This document shows positions 1 through 9,222 of a stretch of DNA of 64,000 nt, piece by piece (position 1 is the first letter of the stretch; each line of letters opens with the position of its first letter). This DNA comes from Eledone cirrhosa (Eukaryota > Mollusca > Cephalopoda > Octopoda > Eledonidae). Position numbers and translations under genes: made by a program. Where the stretch lies: assembly GCA_964016885.1 (NCBI GenBank), contig OZ024744.1, forward strand, positions 115,485,302 through 115,549,301, read 5' to 3'. The notes beneath the pieces were generated by a model, which had not been told where the DNA came from, ran no database searches, and saw only the letters and a program-made list of their open reading frames with translations.

Positions 1-246
1 ATGGGTTAGACGGATTGTCCTGTTGTGGGCAGTGTCTGGTCAGCTGACCATGCCTTGCTCATACAGGAACTGATCCTGGCTTGATTTCTACAGCTGGATG
101 CCCTTCCTAACACCAACCTCATTTACAGTGAGTGCTAGGTGCTTTTTTGTGGCGCCTACACGTCCACTTTACAGTGTGGGCTGGGTGCTTTTTTGCCGTG
201 GCACCTCCACGACCACCTTGCGGTGGGGGGTGTGGGGGCAAATGTA
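1..246 (-). mobile_element. LINE 3'-tail/SINE-like remnant, cut by window edge
   Basis: The sequence is the reverse complement of the tail that follows the LINE ORF at 49813-50098. Shared blocks include the 'ATGGGTTAGACGG' end, the 'GACCATGCCTTGCTCATACAGG' region, the 'CTGGATGCCCTTCCTAAC' block, the two 'GCTTTTTTG' stretches and the G-rich 'GGTGGGGGG' end. It is therefore a minus-oriented copy of the same element. Its (CAT)n terminus would lie to the left, outside the window. It is non-coding and lies downstream (on the gene strand) of the exon at 644-759. Confidence 0.8.
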
Positions 247-600
247 GGGTAACTAAATAGTAACTAAATGTAGGGTAACTAAATAGTAACTAAATATAAA
301 ATTATATTGGAAGATTTTAATTTACATTTAAAATGGGAGGTTTTATTTGATAGAACCAGAGCTGGTTTTGGCCGGGTTGGTAACTAAAGGGTTAAATAGG
401 GACTCTTTATAATGGGTGGTTTTATTTGATAGAACCAGAGCTGGTTTTGGCCGGGTTGGTAACTAAAGGGTTAAATAGGGACTGTTTATAATGGGTGGTT
501 TTATTTGATAGAACCAGAGCTGGTGTTGGCTGGGTTGGTAACTAAAGGGTTAAATAGGGACTCTTTATAATGGCCGGGTTGGTAACTAAAGGGTTAATAA
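241..600. repeat. 79-bp tandem repeat derived from a MITE-like end
   Basis: About 3.4 units with a 79-bp period start at about 332, 411 and 490 and end near 600. Each unit contains 'AATGGG(A/T)GGTTTTATTTG', 'CCAGAGCTGGTTTTGG' and 'CTAAAGGGTTAA'. The last block matches the 'GCTAAAGGGTTAA' terminus of the MITE at 5442-5661, so the unit looks like the amplified end of a related TTAA-type element. Just upstream (241-296) is a shorter repeat of 'TAACTAAATAG/TAACTAAATGTAGGG'. Confidence 0.75.
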
Positions 601-643
601 GTTAACATAAAAAAATGAAAGAAAATAAGAATAAAGAACTTAC

Positions 644-759
644 GCTTGTTGTGCATGGAAACTGTGAGCCATTTGTGGTGTATATGGTGGAGGTGGAGGA
701 ATGTTGCCTGTATTCATCATGTTGGCTGGTATAGCCATTGGGGTGGCTATATAGGTTCC
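644..759 (-). CDS. Internal exon, Pro/Met-rich segment of unrecognised protein
   Basis: On the minus strand a pyrimidine-rich acceptor (TTCTTTAG, 767-760) is followed by 116 nt that are open in the frame dictated by the preceding exon. A consensus donor GTAAGT follows at 643-638. The exon enters in phase 0 and leaves with two bases of a codon (38 codons plus 2 nt). The peptide starts GTYIATPMAIP, contains NMMNTGNIPPPPPYTPQM and ends AHSFHAQQ. It is rich in Pro, Met, Ala and Gln, has no predicted membrane segment or catalytic motif, and looks disordered. The five-proline run suggests a possible EVH1-, SH3- or WW-type ligand, but that is only an inference. A second frame through the exon is also open, so the assignment rests on phase agreement with 9223-9371. 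The continuation exon lies to the left, outside the window. I do not recognise the family. Confidence 0.7.
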
Positions 760-916
760 CTAAAGAATTTTTACAAAACAAAATGGTGTCAGGGACATAT
801 TTACTAAAACAAAGACAACAGCATAAAGAAACCTACACATCACATGTAGCAATATCTCTGGTATTAATGTTACATGTAAATATATCACATATAGTGACAT
901 ACTTATTAGTATTACG

Positions 917-1055
917 ACATGCGTTATATTTCTGGTAATATCTCTGATAACATCACCACATGTGTGATATCTGATAATATTGCCACGTGTGTTATATCTG
1001 GTAACATCACCACATGTGTGATATCTCTGGTAACATCATGACACAGGTATAATTA
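917..1055. repeat. Short 27-bp tandem repeat
   Basis: Units beginning TAACATCACCACATGTGTG or TAATATTGCCACGTGTG start at about 948, 975, 1002 and 1031, each followed by 'TATCTCTGG' or a variant. The spacing is 27 to 29 bp. A degenerate unit precedes them near 920. The array is intronic and non-coding. Confidence 0.6.
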
Positions 1056-1305
1056 CACAGGTATGGTCAGGTAAGGCTTTTGCCTGCTAGTAGTACCATG
1101 TAACCCAGTACAACCAGCTTTGTGGTATAGTGGTCGGTGACTAAACCAGCTCCCCGACCAGACCTTGATAAAAAGGTAGATGAACTCCTCAGAGTCAACA
1201 GTCATCCACCCCAACTATGGGTTAAATAGCCTCACAGTCCCACAATTGGCCAAGTGTGGTGAGTACAGCTACACCCCTGGCATGACCAAAACCAAACAGA
1301 AAGAG
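1056..1305. other. Intronic sequence, unassigned
   Basis: No exon or recognisable repeat is supported here. A tRNA-A-box-like string (TGGTATAGTGGTCGG, around 1122-1136) is followed by a matching 6-bp complement (CCGACC), but there is no B box at the right distance. It may be a worn SINE head. Confidence 0.4.
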
Positions 1306-1976
1306 GTGGAGGTCAACCAGGGAGGGGTTCCTCCAACAGGAGTGACAAGGTCCTGGATTAGATGGAGGTCAACCAGGGAGGGGTTCCTCCAACAGGAGGG
1401 ACAAGGTCCTGGATTAGATGGAGGTCAACCAGGGAGGGGTTCCTCCAACAGGAGTGACAAGGTCCTGGATTAGATGGAGGTCAACCAGGGAGGGGTTCCT
1501 CCAACAGGAGTGACAAGGTCTTGGATTAGATGGAGGTCAACCAGGGAGGGGTTCCTCCAACAGTAGTCACAAGGTCTTAGATTAGATGGAGGTCAACCAG
1601 GGAGGGGTTCCTCCAACAGGAGGGACAAGGTCTTAGATTAGATGGAGGTCAACCAGGCAGGGATTCCTCCAACAGGAGTGACAAGGTCTTGGATTAGATG
1701 GAGGCCAACCAGGGAGGGGTTCCTCCAACAGTAGTCACAAGGTCTTAGATTAGATGGAGGTCAACCAGGCAGGGGTTCCTCCAACAGGAGTCACAAGGTC
1801 TTGGATTAGATGGAGGTCAACCAGGCAGGGTTCCTCCAACAGGAGTCACAAGGTCCTGGATTAGATGGAGGTCAACCAGGGAGGGGTTCATCCAACAGGA
1901 GTGACAAGGTCCTGGATTAGATGGAGGTCAACCAGCGAGGGGTTCCTCCAACACGAGTGACAAGGGTCTAGATTGG
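1306..1976. repeat. 56-bp minisatellite with hairpin-forming core
   Basis: About 12 direct copies with a 56-bp period (GATGGAGGTC at 1361, 1417, 1473 and onward). Each unit contains the inverted pair GGAGG-GGTT-CCTCC, which can fold into a 5-bp stem with a four-base loop, plus 'AACAGGAGTGACAAGGTC' and 'TGGATTA'. Units differ by point changes such as GGGAGG/GGCAGG and TCCTGG/TCTTAG. A 97-codon open frame across its left part (1180-1473) is a by-product of the repeat. Confidence 0.9.
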
Positions 1977-2324
1977 ATGGAATGGAATTAGACAAGTATA
2001 ATTACATGAATATATGATAATATATTTGGCTGAGTGACACAGTTGTAGATATATCTTAACAACAACAAATATTTAAACAAGAAATAACATGATATTACAA
2101 ATATTTCTATCACCATTTTACCTTTTAAAATAAGTGGAGGACAAACATTTCTATATGTATAAAATATTTGATAAAAATATTTAATAAATATGGCATCTTT
2201 AAAAAGGGCAAAGAGGGGAGTAAAATGAATGGAAACAAAATTTGGAAGTAAAAATAAAGAAAAAGGATAAGAAAGGGATGATGGATTATACTTATAAAAG
2301 GATACATCAGGGGTAGAGGGAAGC
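1977..2324. other. AT-rich intronic stretch, no feature seen
   Basis: A/T-rich sequence without recognisable exon, repeat or element ends. Open frames on the minus strand here are low-complexity Phe/Leu/Tyr-rich strings expected from AT-rich DNA. Confidence 0.5.
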
Positions 2325-2545
2325 AATAATAATGATTTCTTAGGCACAACAAGCACACCAATTTAGGGGGAAAAGATGATTAAATTGACCCCAGTACTTA
2401 ACTGGTACATTATTTTATAGTCTCCCCCACCAGAAGGATGAAAAATGAAGTTGGGCTTGGTGAGATTTGAACTAAAAAGGGAAAAAAGCTGGAAAAAGTG
2501 CTCCAAGGTATTTATTCAAATGTTCAAAACAATCCTGCCAATTCT
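2325..2545 (+). mobile_element. Degenerate SINE remnant, first of three
   Basis: Contains 'GATTAAATTGACCCCAGTAC', 'TTAACTGGTACATTATTTTAT', 'AAGGATGAAAAATGAAG' and 'GAGATTTGAACTAAAA' in that order. It then has 'ATCCTGCCAATTCTC', a worn form of the 3' end seen at 2940-2960. The 'TTTGAAC' segment resembles a tRNA B box. It is strongly diverged. Confidence 0.65.
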
Positions 2546-2559
2546 CTACACTAATTTCT

Positions 2560-2740
2560 TATAAGGCCCAAAATAATCAATATAAACCCCAGAACTTAAC
2601 TGCTACTTTATTTTATCAATCTTCAAACGAAGAAAGGTCAAGTTGACTTTGGAAGGATTTGAACTCAGAACATAAAGTGTCATAACTATATATTGCAAGA
2701 CATCTCGTCTAAGGCTCTGATTATTCCGGCATTAAAAAAA
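2560..2740 (+). mobile_element. Degenerate SINE remnant, second of three
   Basis: Same order of blocks as the neighbours: 'AACCCCAGAACTTAACTG', 'TTTATTTTATCAATC', 'GAAAGGTCAAGTTGACTTTG' and 'GGATTTGAACTCAGAACATA', then a region ending near 'GATTATTCCGGC'. Diverged and 5' truncated. Confidence 0.65.
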
Positions 2741-2743
2741 TAA

Positions 2744-2970
2744 TACTGGTTTCTGATTTAGGCACAAGGCCAGCAATTTTGGGAAAGGGAAGTTGATTAA
2801 ATTAACCCCAGTATGTTACTAGTATTTTATTCTATCGACCTCATAAGGATGAAAGGCAAAGTTAACCTCGGCGGAATTTGAACTCAGAACATAAAGGTCC
2901 ATAACTATATGTCATAAAGTATTTCATCGAATGCTCAAATGATTCTGCCAATCCACAATAATAATAATGT
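2744..2970 (+). mobile_element. SINE copy, third and best preserved
   Basis: Blocks: 'GGCACAAGGCCAGCAATTTT', 'TTAACCCCAGTA', 'TCGACCTCATAAGGATGAA', 'AGGCAAAGTTAACCTCGG', 'GGAATTTGAACTCAGAAC' and 'ATGATTCTGCCAATCC', with a terminal (AAT)n at 2958-2969. This matches a SINE-like family I associate with cephalopod genomes. The GGAATTTGAACTC segment is B-box-like, which fits a tRNA-derived RNA polymerase III element. No intact promoter is claimed. Confidence 0.75.
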
Positions 2971-2971
2971 G

Positions 2972-4310
2972 TGATCCGTAAAGGCAGGATTTTTCACAAT
3001 TGCATCTTGATTTGTCTTGACACAGTTTTTCTGATTCCAACTGTTCTGACAAACCAGAAAATCAGTTACTCAGTTGTTCAAGGTTAAATTTGAGATTACC
3101 CTTTTTGTTTTCATGGCAAAGAGAAATTTATTCTGACCTTTGCTCTAACTAATCTATGATCTGATATTTCGGGCATGCTGAGAGCTATGTTGTCCAGAAT
3201 AATTTGACAAATGGAAGACTTAAATATCAGAATGAAATCAATCTAATTTTTGGTTTTTCCATCAGATGTCCAAGTGTGACACTTTTTTCTTTTGAAACAT
3301 GGAGTGGGTCACAATGAATTTGTTTCTAGTACAGAATTTTGCAAAGAGTTCATCATAGACATCGTCAATCCCAAGAGTTTACCAATGGAAGATGGATAGT
3401 TTGTAAGAAGATTCCCTATTTTGTAATTAAAGTCTCCCATAATAAAAAGATGATCTCTAGCTGGCATGTTGTCTACAATAGACTGGAGTCAGTCTGAGAG
3501 TTCAATAACTTCTTCAATAGGATGATTGGTCTCAGTTCAATAACTTCTTCAATAGGATGATTGGTCTCAGTTCAATAACTTCTTTATTAGGATGATTGGT
3601 CTCAGTTCAATAACTTCTTTATTAGGATGATTGGTCTCAGTTCAATAACTTCTTTATTAGGATGATTGGTCTCAGTTCAATAACATCTTTATTAGGATGA
3701 TTGGTCTCAGTTCAATAACTTCTTTATTAGGATGATTGGTCTCAGTTCAATAACTTCTTTATTAGGATGATTGGTCTCAGTTCAATAACTTCTTTATTAG
3801 GATGATTGGTCTCAGTTCAATAACTTCTTTATTAGGATGATTGGTCTCAGTTCAATAACTTCTTTATTAGGATGATTGGTCTCAGTTCAATAACTTCTTT
3901 ATTAGGATGATTGGTCTCAGTTCAATAACTTCTTTATTATGATGATTGGTCTCAGTTCAATAACTTCTTTATTAGGATGATTGGTCTCAGTTCAATAACT
4001 TCTTTATTAGGATGATTGGTCTCAGTTCAATAACTTCTTTATTAGGATGATTGGTCTCAGTTCAATAACTTCTTCAACAGAATGATTGTTCTGAAAGTTC
4101 AATAACTTCTTTAATAGAATGATTGGTCTGAGCATTCAATAACTTCTTTAATAGAATGTTTGGTCTGAGAGTTCTATAACTTCTTTAATAGAATGTTTGA
4201 AGAGAGTGACAATACTGGCAATATAGATACACACGTAAAATATCACTCGTTTGTTGCCTCGTTTAACATACACTCCCCGTACAGGAATTAATTTCTATGA
4301 TTGTGTATGT
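2972..4310 (-). mobile_element. LINE endonuclease-domain remnant, split by minisatellite
   Basis: Minus-strand translation gives the apurinic-type endonuclease signatures of non-LTR retrotransposons in the right order. First comes an upstream 'NKRVIFYVCIY...LFKHSIKEVI' part (about 4290-4195), then 'EEVIELSD' next to the minisatellite and 'NMPARDHLFIMGDFN' (GDFN at about 3437-3426). Next is 'HTWTSDG' (about 3279-3259) and 'ISDHRLVRAKVRIN' (SDH at 3164-3156). Stops and at least one frameshift (near the A-run at 3284-3293) show it is dead. The reverse transcriptase part is missing. A 35-bp tandem array at 3501-4200 interrupts the domain. Confidence 0.75.
3501..4200. repeat. 35-bp minisatellite inside LINE endonuclease ORF
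   Basis: About 20 direct copies. The core is TTCAATAACTTCTTTATTAG followed by GATGATTGGTCTCAG, strictly 35 bp apart from 3501 to about 4080. Then come longer diverged units of about 37-38 bp. Outer units carry TTCAATAG or TTTAATAGAATG variants. On the minus strand the unit corresponds to the LINE 'EEVIEL' coding segment that flanks it on both sides, so it is an internal amplification of that ORF. Confidence 0.9.
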
Positions 4311-4600
4311 TAAAAGTTTTTATGAGACATTTGTTTATTTATAATTTATACATTTCATTGAGAGGTCATATACAGGGGTTCAGATTATTGTCTAGCAGAG
4401 ATAACTTTCCTGTGGTGTTAGGATATGTCTATGAGAAACTCAACCTTCAGCCTCCAAGACCCATGGTAGATTTTTGAGACTTATTTTAGGAAGTAAGTAA
4501 CATCTTCACCGCTGGGAAATATGGTATATATAAATATATAAATATATATAAAATTAGAATTTTATTTCTCGCCCTAGCACAGCTGATACATAAATGTAAG
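4311..4600. other. Intronic sequence, no feature seen
   Basis: AT-rich sequence with a (TA)/(AAATATA) run around 4521-4556. No exon, element end or RNA gene is supported. Confidence 0.4.
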
Positions 4601-4615
4601 TATGCATGCGTACAC

Positions 4616-4680
4616 ATATATATATATACATCATCATCATCATCATCATGATAATAATCATCATCATCATCATCACCATT
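4616..4680. repeat. (TA)n-(CAT)n compound microsatellite
   Basis: A TATATATATATA run is followed by CATCATCAT arrays interrupted by GATAATAAT. The (CAT)n part is the terminal microsatellite tail of the minus-strand LINE remnant immediately to its right. Histidine- and aspartate-run open frames here come from the microsatellite. Confidence 0.85.
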
Positions 4681-4850
4681 GTTTTTACATTTTTCCACGC
4701 TTGCAAGGGTTGGACAGATCCTTAAAAGACTCTCTCCACTCATTGTGTTACTTCGTCATCTCCTCTGTGAGTCTCAGCAGTTTGAGGTTAGCTTGAATCA
4801 CCTCTGCCCAAGTCTTTCTTGGTCTTCCTCTACTGCAGCTTCCTTCCACT
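4638..4850 (-). mobile_element. LINE C-terminal coding remnant with tail
   Basis: Minus-strand translation gives 'SRGRPRKTWAEVIQANL' (GRPRKTW encoded by 4828-4808) followed by 'KLLRLTEEMTK', a stop, 'HNEWRESFKDLSNPC' and 'KRGKM'. This is the C-terminal end and 3' tail of a LINE reverse transcriptase ORF. The same G(R/N)xxRP(K/R)(K/M)TWxEVI motif appears in the element at 49660-49710. It ends in (ATG)n, read on the minus strand, and is 5' truncated. Confidence 0.65.
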
Positions 4851-5437
4851 GGGATTACTTGGCACTTCATATGGACTTGTAAAGTAGTTCCAATTTTGTG
4901 AGAAGATATGTTGTATTCCTACACCAGAGGTATTAGACACATACACATGGACTTGTAAAGTAATTCCAATCACTACATTTTTGTTGTTGTTTTATTGTTG
5001 TCCGTTTTTTTATTAATGTTATCCCACGGTAGGTTTATTTTATTCTATTAAATTTCTAGCATTTCCAAATGTTAGAAAATTGGGTGAATATGGATAAAAA
5101 ATGGCAAGAAATATTAATTGAATGTAAAAAAAATAAACAAAAACAAATTAAAAATAAACATAGTGAAAAGAGGAATAAAATGGTAAAAGGAAGAAAAGAA
5201 TATAAAAAGTGAGATATGAAATACCTCTTCAGTATCACTAGAATTACAAGTCTCATCACATTGCTGTCCCATGGAGAATGGAGAAAGGAACTTTATTTTA
5301 AACAAATATAGATCTATTTACAGAAGATTATGGAGAAGAGCCCTTCAAATGTTGTTTCAAACAAAAAACAAATATAAACACAACATCGAATTTTGACCAC
5401 TTTTGTTACACATGTCAGATTATCTATTTTCACTGAC
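4851..5437. other. AT-rich intronic stretch
   Basis: A short direct duplication, 'ATGGACTTGTAAAGTA(G/A)TTCCAAT', occurs at about 4871 and 4947. The rest, particularly 4980-5400, is A/T-rich with no exon or recognised element. Confidence 0.45.
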
Positions 5438-5441
5438 TTAA

Positions 5442-5661
5442 CCCTTTAGCATTTAAACTGGCCATATCCGGCCAGAATTCTCTCACCTCTTTCTGTTCAA
5501 ACTGGCTGTAACTGGCCACTCATACAGATGTTAAGTTATTGTTCTCAAAATAAATAATATCAAAATCTCAAAGATTCAATGTTATGTGAGATATTACGTG
5601 AGGTAAAGCCTTTACCACAAAAATACAATAGTATATATAGAGTAATGTAAATGCTAAAGGG
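5442..5661. mobile_element. piggyBac-type MITE, 220 bp
   Basis: Perfect 14-bp terminal inverted repeats: CCCTTTAGCATTTA at 5442-5455 and TAAATGCTAAAGGG at 5648-5661. They are flanked on both sides by TTAA (5438-5441 and 5662-5665). A TTAA target duplication with CCC...GGG ends is the hallmark of piggyBac-family transposition. The interior has no transposase frame, so this is a non-autonomous element. Internal 'CTGGCC...GGCCAG' blocks form further inverted pairs near the left end. Confidence 0.85.
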
Positions 5662-5734
5662 TTAATAATATTTCACTGACTTAATAATATATTATGAAGA
5701 ACAAAAAATCACTTTCTAAGCCCTGTATATGATA

Positions 5735-5990
5735 TCATCATTTCCATTTAGCGTCAATTCTTCCATGCTTGCATGGGTTAGACAGGTCGTCCATGCCGAG
5801 AGGCAAGTATGGCCAGGGTTGGTCATGTCATACCTTGCTCCAACAAACTATAAATTTGGCCAGGTATTTCACAGCTGGATGCCCTTCCTAACACCAAGTA
5901 CATTTACTGTGTAGGACTGGATGGCTCCATTATGAGGTGGGACAGGTGACATGGCCATGCCAAACCCTTCTCACAGTGGAACCACAATTT
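5735..5990 (-). mobile_element. LINE 3'-tail/SINE-like remnant
   Basis: Begins 'ATCATCATTTCCATTTAGCG', then 'TTCCATGCTTGCATGGGTTA', 'CATACCTTGCTCCAAC', 'ACAGCTGGATGCCCTTCC' and 'TAACACCAAGTACATTTAC'. It has the same block order as the minus-oriented tail at 1-246 and the inverted tail at 49813-50118. The right part (after about 5905) diverges. Confidence 0.7.
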
Positions 5991-6284
5991 TGGAGCCCGG
6001 TACAGGATGGCACCAATACGAGGATATGAATATGTTAATTTATAAAAATTACATCTAATACCTTCTCATGGTATCTTCCTATTGTGAATTAACTACTTTC
6101 GTGGTCTCACAGAAAATATAGCTGTCCAGGCATGATCATGTTTAGATTAAAGAGGTATATACATTATACCTATATATATATCAGAATTATTCCATTCTAG
6201 TATGAAGTGAACAGATTATGCAGTGGAATCCATTTTACTGTTTTCAGTTGTGAAGGGTCGTTGGAGTAATCTTACTTGCTAGAG
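5991..6284. other. Intronic sequence, no feature seen
   Basis: A short (TA)n run lies near 6170-6180. Nothing else is supported. Confidence 0.4.
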
Positions 6285-8005
6285 TGTGAAGCTCAGAGAT
6301 CAGAGACTCACTCCAGGTAGAGCCGCTCCTTCTCTGGGTTGACAGATCGAAGCTCTGATACTACCAACATGTGGTTAGAATGTCTCAGGAAAGAATCTCT
6401 GAATTGAGAGATCACAGCTCTGATACTATGACATGTGGTTAGAATGTCTCAGGAAAGAATCTCTGAATTGAGAGATCACAGCTCTGATACTACAGATATG
6501 TGGTTAGAATGTCTCAGGAAAGAATCTCTGAATTGAGAGATCACAGATCTGATACTATGACATGTGGTTAGAATGTCTCAGGAAAGAATCTCTAAATTGA
6601 GAGATCACAGCTCTGATACTATGACATGTGGTTAGAATGTCTCAGGAAAGAATCTCTAAATTGAGAGATCACAGATCTGATACTATGACATGTGGTTAGA
6701 ATGTCTCAGGAAAGAATCTCTAAATTGAGAGATCACAGCTCTGATACTATGACATGTGGTTAGAATGTCTCAGGAAAGAATCTCTAAATTGAGAGATCAT
6801 AGCTCTGATATTATGACATGTGGTTAGAATGTCTCAGGAAAGAATCTCTGAATTGAGAGATCACAGCTCTGATACTACAGACATGTGGTTAGAATGTCTC
6901 AGGAAAGAATCTCTGAATTGAGAGATCACAGCTCTGATACTACAGACAAGTGGTTAGAATGTCTCAGGAAAGAATCTCTGAATTGAGAGATCACAGCTCT
7001 GATACTATGGACATGTGGTTAGAATGTCTCAGGAAAGAATCTCTGAATTGAGAGATCACAGCTCTGATACTATGACATGTGGTTAGAATGTCTCAGGAAA
7101 GAATCTCTGTATTGAGAGATCACAGCTCTGATACTATGACATGTGGTTAGAATATCTCAGGAAAGAATCTCTGTATTGAGAGATCACAGCTCGGATACTA
7201 TGACATGTGGTTAGAATGTCTCAGGAAAGAATCTCTAAATTGAGAGATCATAGCTCTGATATTATGACATGTGGTTAGAATGTCTCAGGAAAGAATCTCT
7301 GAATTGAGAGATCACAGCTCTGATACTACAGACAAGTGGTTAGAATGTCTCAGGAAAGAATCTCTGAATTGAGAGATCACAGCTCTGATACTATGACATA
7401 TGGTTAGAATGTCTCAGGAAAGAATCTCTGTATTGAGAGATCACAGCTCTGATACTATGACATGTGGTTAGAATATCTCAGGAAAGAATCTCTGTATTGA
7501 GAGATCACAGCTCTGATACTATGACATGTGGTTAGAATATCTCAGGGAAGAATTTCTGTATTGAGAGATCACAGATCTGATAATATGACAAGTGGTTAGA
7601 ATATCTCAGGAAAGAATCTCTGTATTGAGAGATCACAGCTCTGATACTACAGACATGTGGTTAGAATATCTCAGGAAAGAATCTCTGAATTTGAGAGATA
7701 TGTGGTTAGAATGTCTGAGGAAAGAATCTCTGAATTGAGAGATCACAGCTGTGATACTATGGACATGTTGTTAGAATGTCTCAGGAAAGAATCGCTGGAC
7801 AGATTTTACAAGCAAAACTAACTGGCAGGAGACCGAAGGGTAGATCCCGAGCAAGACGGTTGGATAACATTCATGAGAGTGGCTGGTCCTGCTTGGGAAT
7901 CCAGCCGAATCAGTTTGAGATGGCTGCCTCCAACAGGACCTGCTGGAAAGCATGTCTTGGGACTCTGCTTTGAGATCCCTCCCAAGCAGCAGCAGTGTAG
8001 TTACA
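6285..8005 (+). mobile_element. LINE C-terminal ORF remnant, split by minisatellite
   Basis: The plus-strand frame reads 'SSEIRDSLQVEPLLLWVD', 'RSKL', a stop (TGA), 'YYQHVVRMSQERIS' up to about 6400, then the tandem array. It resumes at 7755 with 'YYGHVVRMSQERIAGQILQ', 'KLTGRRPKGRSRARRLDNIH', 'ESGWSCLGIQPNQFEMAAS', 'NRTCWKACLGTLL' and a stop at 7971-7973. The pattern 'VEPLLL...RSQLRxxGHVxRM...GRRxxGR.R.R..D' is typical of the C-terminus of non-LTR retrotransposon polyproteins. The in-frame TGA fits CGA to TGA decay of the conserved Arg. The N-terminal reverse transcriptase core and endonuclease are absent. Confidence 0.75.
6345..7785. repeat. 63-65-bp minisatellite inside LINE C-terminal ORF
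   Basis: About 22 direct units built from 'GTGGTTAGAATGTCTCAGG', 'AAAGAATCTCTGAATTGAG' and 'AGATCACAGCTCTGATACTA'. Length alternates between 63 and 65 bp because of 'TATGACATG', 'TATGGACATG' and 'CAGACATG' variants. In the plus frame the unit encodes 'IERSQL', a stop, 'YY(G)HVVRMSQERISEL'. This is exactly the LINE segment on either side, so the array is an amplified part of the retroelement ORF. Confidence 0.9.
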
Positions 8006-9222
8006 AAATTTATTCAAACTATTTCGTGATGAATCTACAAAGTAGGCTCCCTGCAGCTACTAAAACTAAATAGCACTCATATTTCACTTAAATTACACCC
8101 TACTGTCTTTCAAACCATGGAAGATATTTTAGATATTAGAATACTTTGACCATATGTATCTCTGCTTGACCAGGGCTGACCTGGCCTAAACCTTATTAGG
8201 TTAACCTTACCTTTAGTTCACAGTAGCATTCCAGTGCAAGAATTTCAACAAGTTTACCCTTACAGTGACAATGAGAGTCATTCGAACAATGAAACTTGTG
8301 AAAGTGGTGAGGAAAGTAGTGAATCAGGTGAATAAATAGTGTAGCCCTGACACAGCTGATACTGACAAGTGTGGTGGAGATTATAGATGAAGGGTGGTTA
8401 GACACATTTACTGTGCCTTGTGTTGGTTCTGTCCATTAGTTTGTCTGTAATCATTACTCTTGAGCTGTCTATGTAACTATTTATTTTTTTACCCAGGAGC
8501 CCAGGTGGAGGGTAGAGTTGGACACAGAAGCCCAGGTCTGAGAGGGTTAAAACTAGCACTCCAAGGAAACTCCTATGAATTGATGCCCTAGTTCTCATAG
8601 CTGAATCTGTGGGAGAGTTAGGAATTTCAAGAATGGAAGAAGAACCTAGAGCTGAAAGGCCTAAAAACAAACTTAAAAACTAACCTCATCACCACTGCAC
8701 CTTGCACCCATACTTCCTTTCAATACCACCCATTAGCTACTCCTCTTCTAACATCCTAGTAGCTACTCACTCTACCTCCTGTGCACTTCCTCCAGTACCA
8801 CCCTATCACAATCTCTCCATCACTACCCCATACACATGCACTATCAACCACACCACTATAACCCCTCTCCCAATACACTATTAACCACCACTTCACAGGT
8901 AGCTGACCCAGTCCTCTAGGCCCATCTGACCAAAGCAGATTTTCATTAGCATCTTCTTGTTCTGAGGTAGCAGTGAAGTGTGTAAAGTACATAAAAGTGA
9001 ATTTCCTATCTTGACATGTAACTAAATACAGTTGATTTGAAACTATGAATTATGAGATGATAGAAAATATTGTTTGTTCAACCATAATTAAGTTTGCTGC
9101 AGTGTTTTTAGTCTCTTAGTTAAGGGAAGGAATAATTTAAGCTGTAATAGAAAACTATTTTAATACAATCCAGATAATAAATAAGTAAAAGTAAAGAACT
9201 GGCTTATTTTCAGAATAATTAC
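8006..9222. other. Intronic sequence, no gene; C/T-rich patch
   Basis: No exon with convincing splice sites was found. A pyrimidine- and CCACC-rich patch at about 8680-8900, together with the region just 3' of the LINE stop, may belong to an old LINE 3' untranslated region, but I could not match it elsewhere in the window. The minus-strand open frames of 70-90 codons here lack support. Confidence 0.4.

Noticed and set aside
1110..1180. Possible tRNA or tRNA-derived SINE head (A-box-like TGGTATAGTGG)
   Set aside because: No B box at the expected distance and no cloverleaf could be drawn.
1180..1473. 97-codon plus-strand open frame with repeated GGQPGRGSSN-type motif
   Set aside because: It runs into the 56-bp minisatellite and owes its length to it. 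There are no splice sites or conserved domain.
4486..4796. Open frames with poly-His or poly-Asp runs
   Set aside because: They are translations of the (CAT)n microsatellite tail of a LINE remnant on either strand.
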